Part shown: positions 5,269 to 5,275 of the stretch, one piece after another
Position numbering within the stretch: position 1 is the stretch's first letter
Layout: every line of letters starts with the position of its first letter
DNA from: UBA6115 sp964534515
GTDB lineage: Bacteria > Bacillota > Clostridia > Christensenellales > Aristaeellaceae
NCBI GenBank assembly: GCA_964534515.1
Contig: CAZHPW010000114.1
Span: forward strand, 1-5,275
Direction: 5' to 3'
Length of the DNA: 5,275 bases
Made by a program: the position numbers and the translations under genes
Notes under the pieces: model-generated
Seen by the model: the letters and a program-made list of their open reading frames with translations, nothing else
Databases searched by the model: none
What the model was told of the DNA's origin: nothing

Positions 5269-5275
5269 AGTGAGG

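Noticed and set aside
5234..5273. Two tiny open frames in the right-end leader (ATG 5234 to TAA 5263; ATG 5247 to TGA 5273) as leader peptides
   Set aside because: Neither has a ribosome binding site, and neither shows a run of one amino acid typical of an attenuator peptide.

Overview
The window looks like an ordinary chromosomal segment of a GC-rich Gram-positive bacterium, most likely a Clostridia-type Firmicute. Supporting signs are strong AAGGAGG-type ribosome binding sites at good spacing before nearly every gene, sigma-A-like promoters (two with an extended TGn -10), and proteins that resemble Firmicute versions: a TrkA N-terminus, a YdjI-like SPFH protein ending in zinc ribbons, and a threonine aldolase. 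Base composition looks even throughout (high 50s % GC by eye, not computed). I see no insertion sequence, tRNA, rRNA, CRISPR array or phage gene.

Left part, minus strand: the first 130 codons of a TrkA-type potassium-uptake regulator run off the left edge. It has its own promoter in the 81-bp gap behind a complete YcaQ/AlkX-type DNA glycosylase gene of the HTH_42 family (473-1645), which carries the Q-phi-D catalytic signature.

Middle: a 125-bp divergent promoter region (1646-1770) has two back-to-back sigma-A promoters whose -35 boxes are only 5 bp apart, plus an 8-bp perfect inverted repeat around the leftward -10 box. To the right lies a likely three-gene operon: a 268-aa protein with a degenerate receiver-like N-terminus and an unrecognised C-terminal half; a 347-aa SPFH protein with two tandem C-terminal zinc ribbons; and a 107-aa protein of unknown function with a basic N-terminal half and an acidic tail. 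A small GC hairpin sits between the first two genes, and a clear intrinsic terminator (4021-4043) closes the unit. This operon is the best candidate here for an incompletely described system, possibly membrane or envelope-stress related by analogy with Bacillus YdjI. That is inference.

Right part: a monocistronic-looking low-specificity L-threonine aldolase gene (4142-5167) with its own extended -10 promoter. The last 108 bp contain a strong promoter (5191-5219) with an inverted repeat inside its spacer, then the beginning of a transcript leader with two mutually exclusive hairpins, cut by the window edge. No intergenic stretch exceeds 300 bases.
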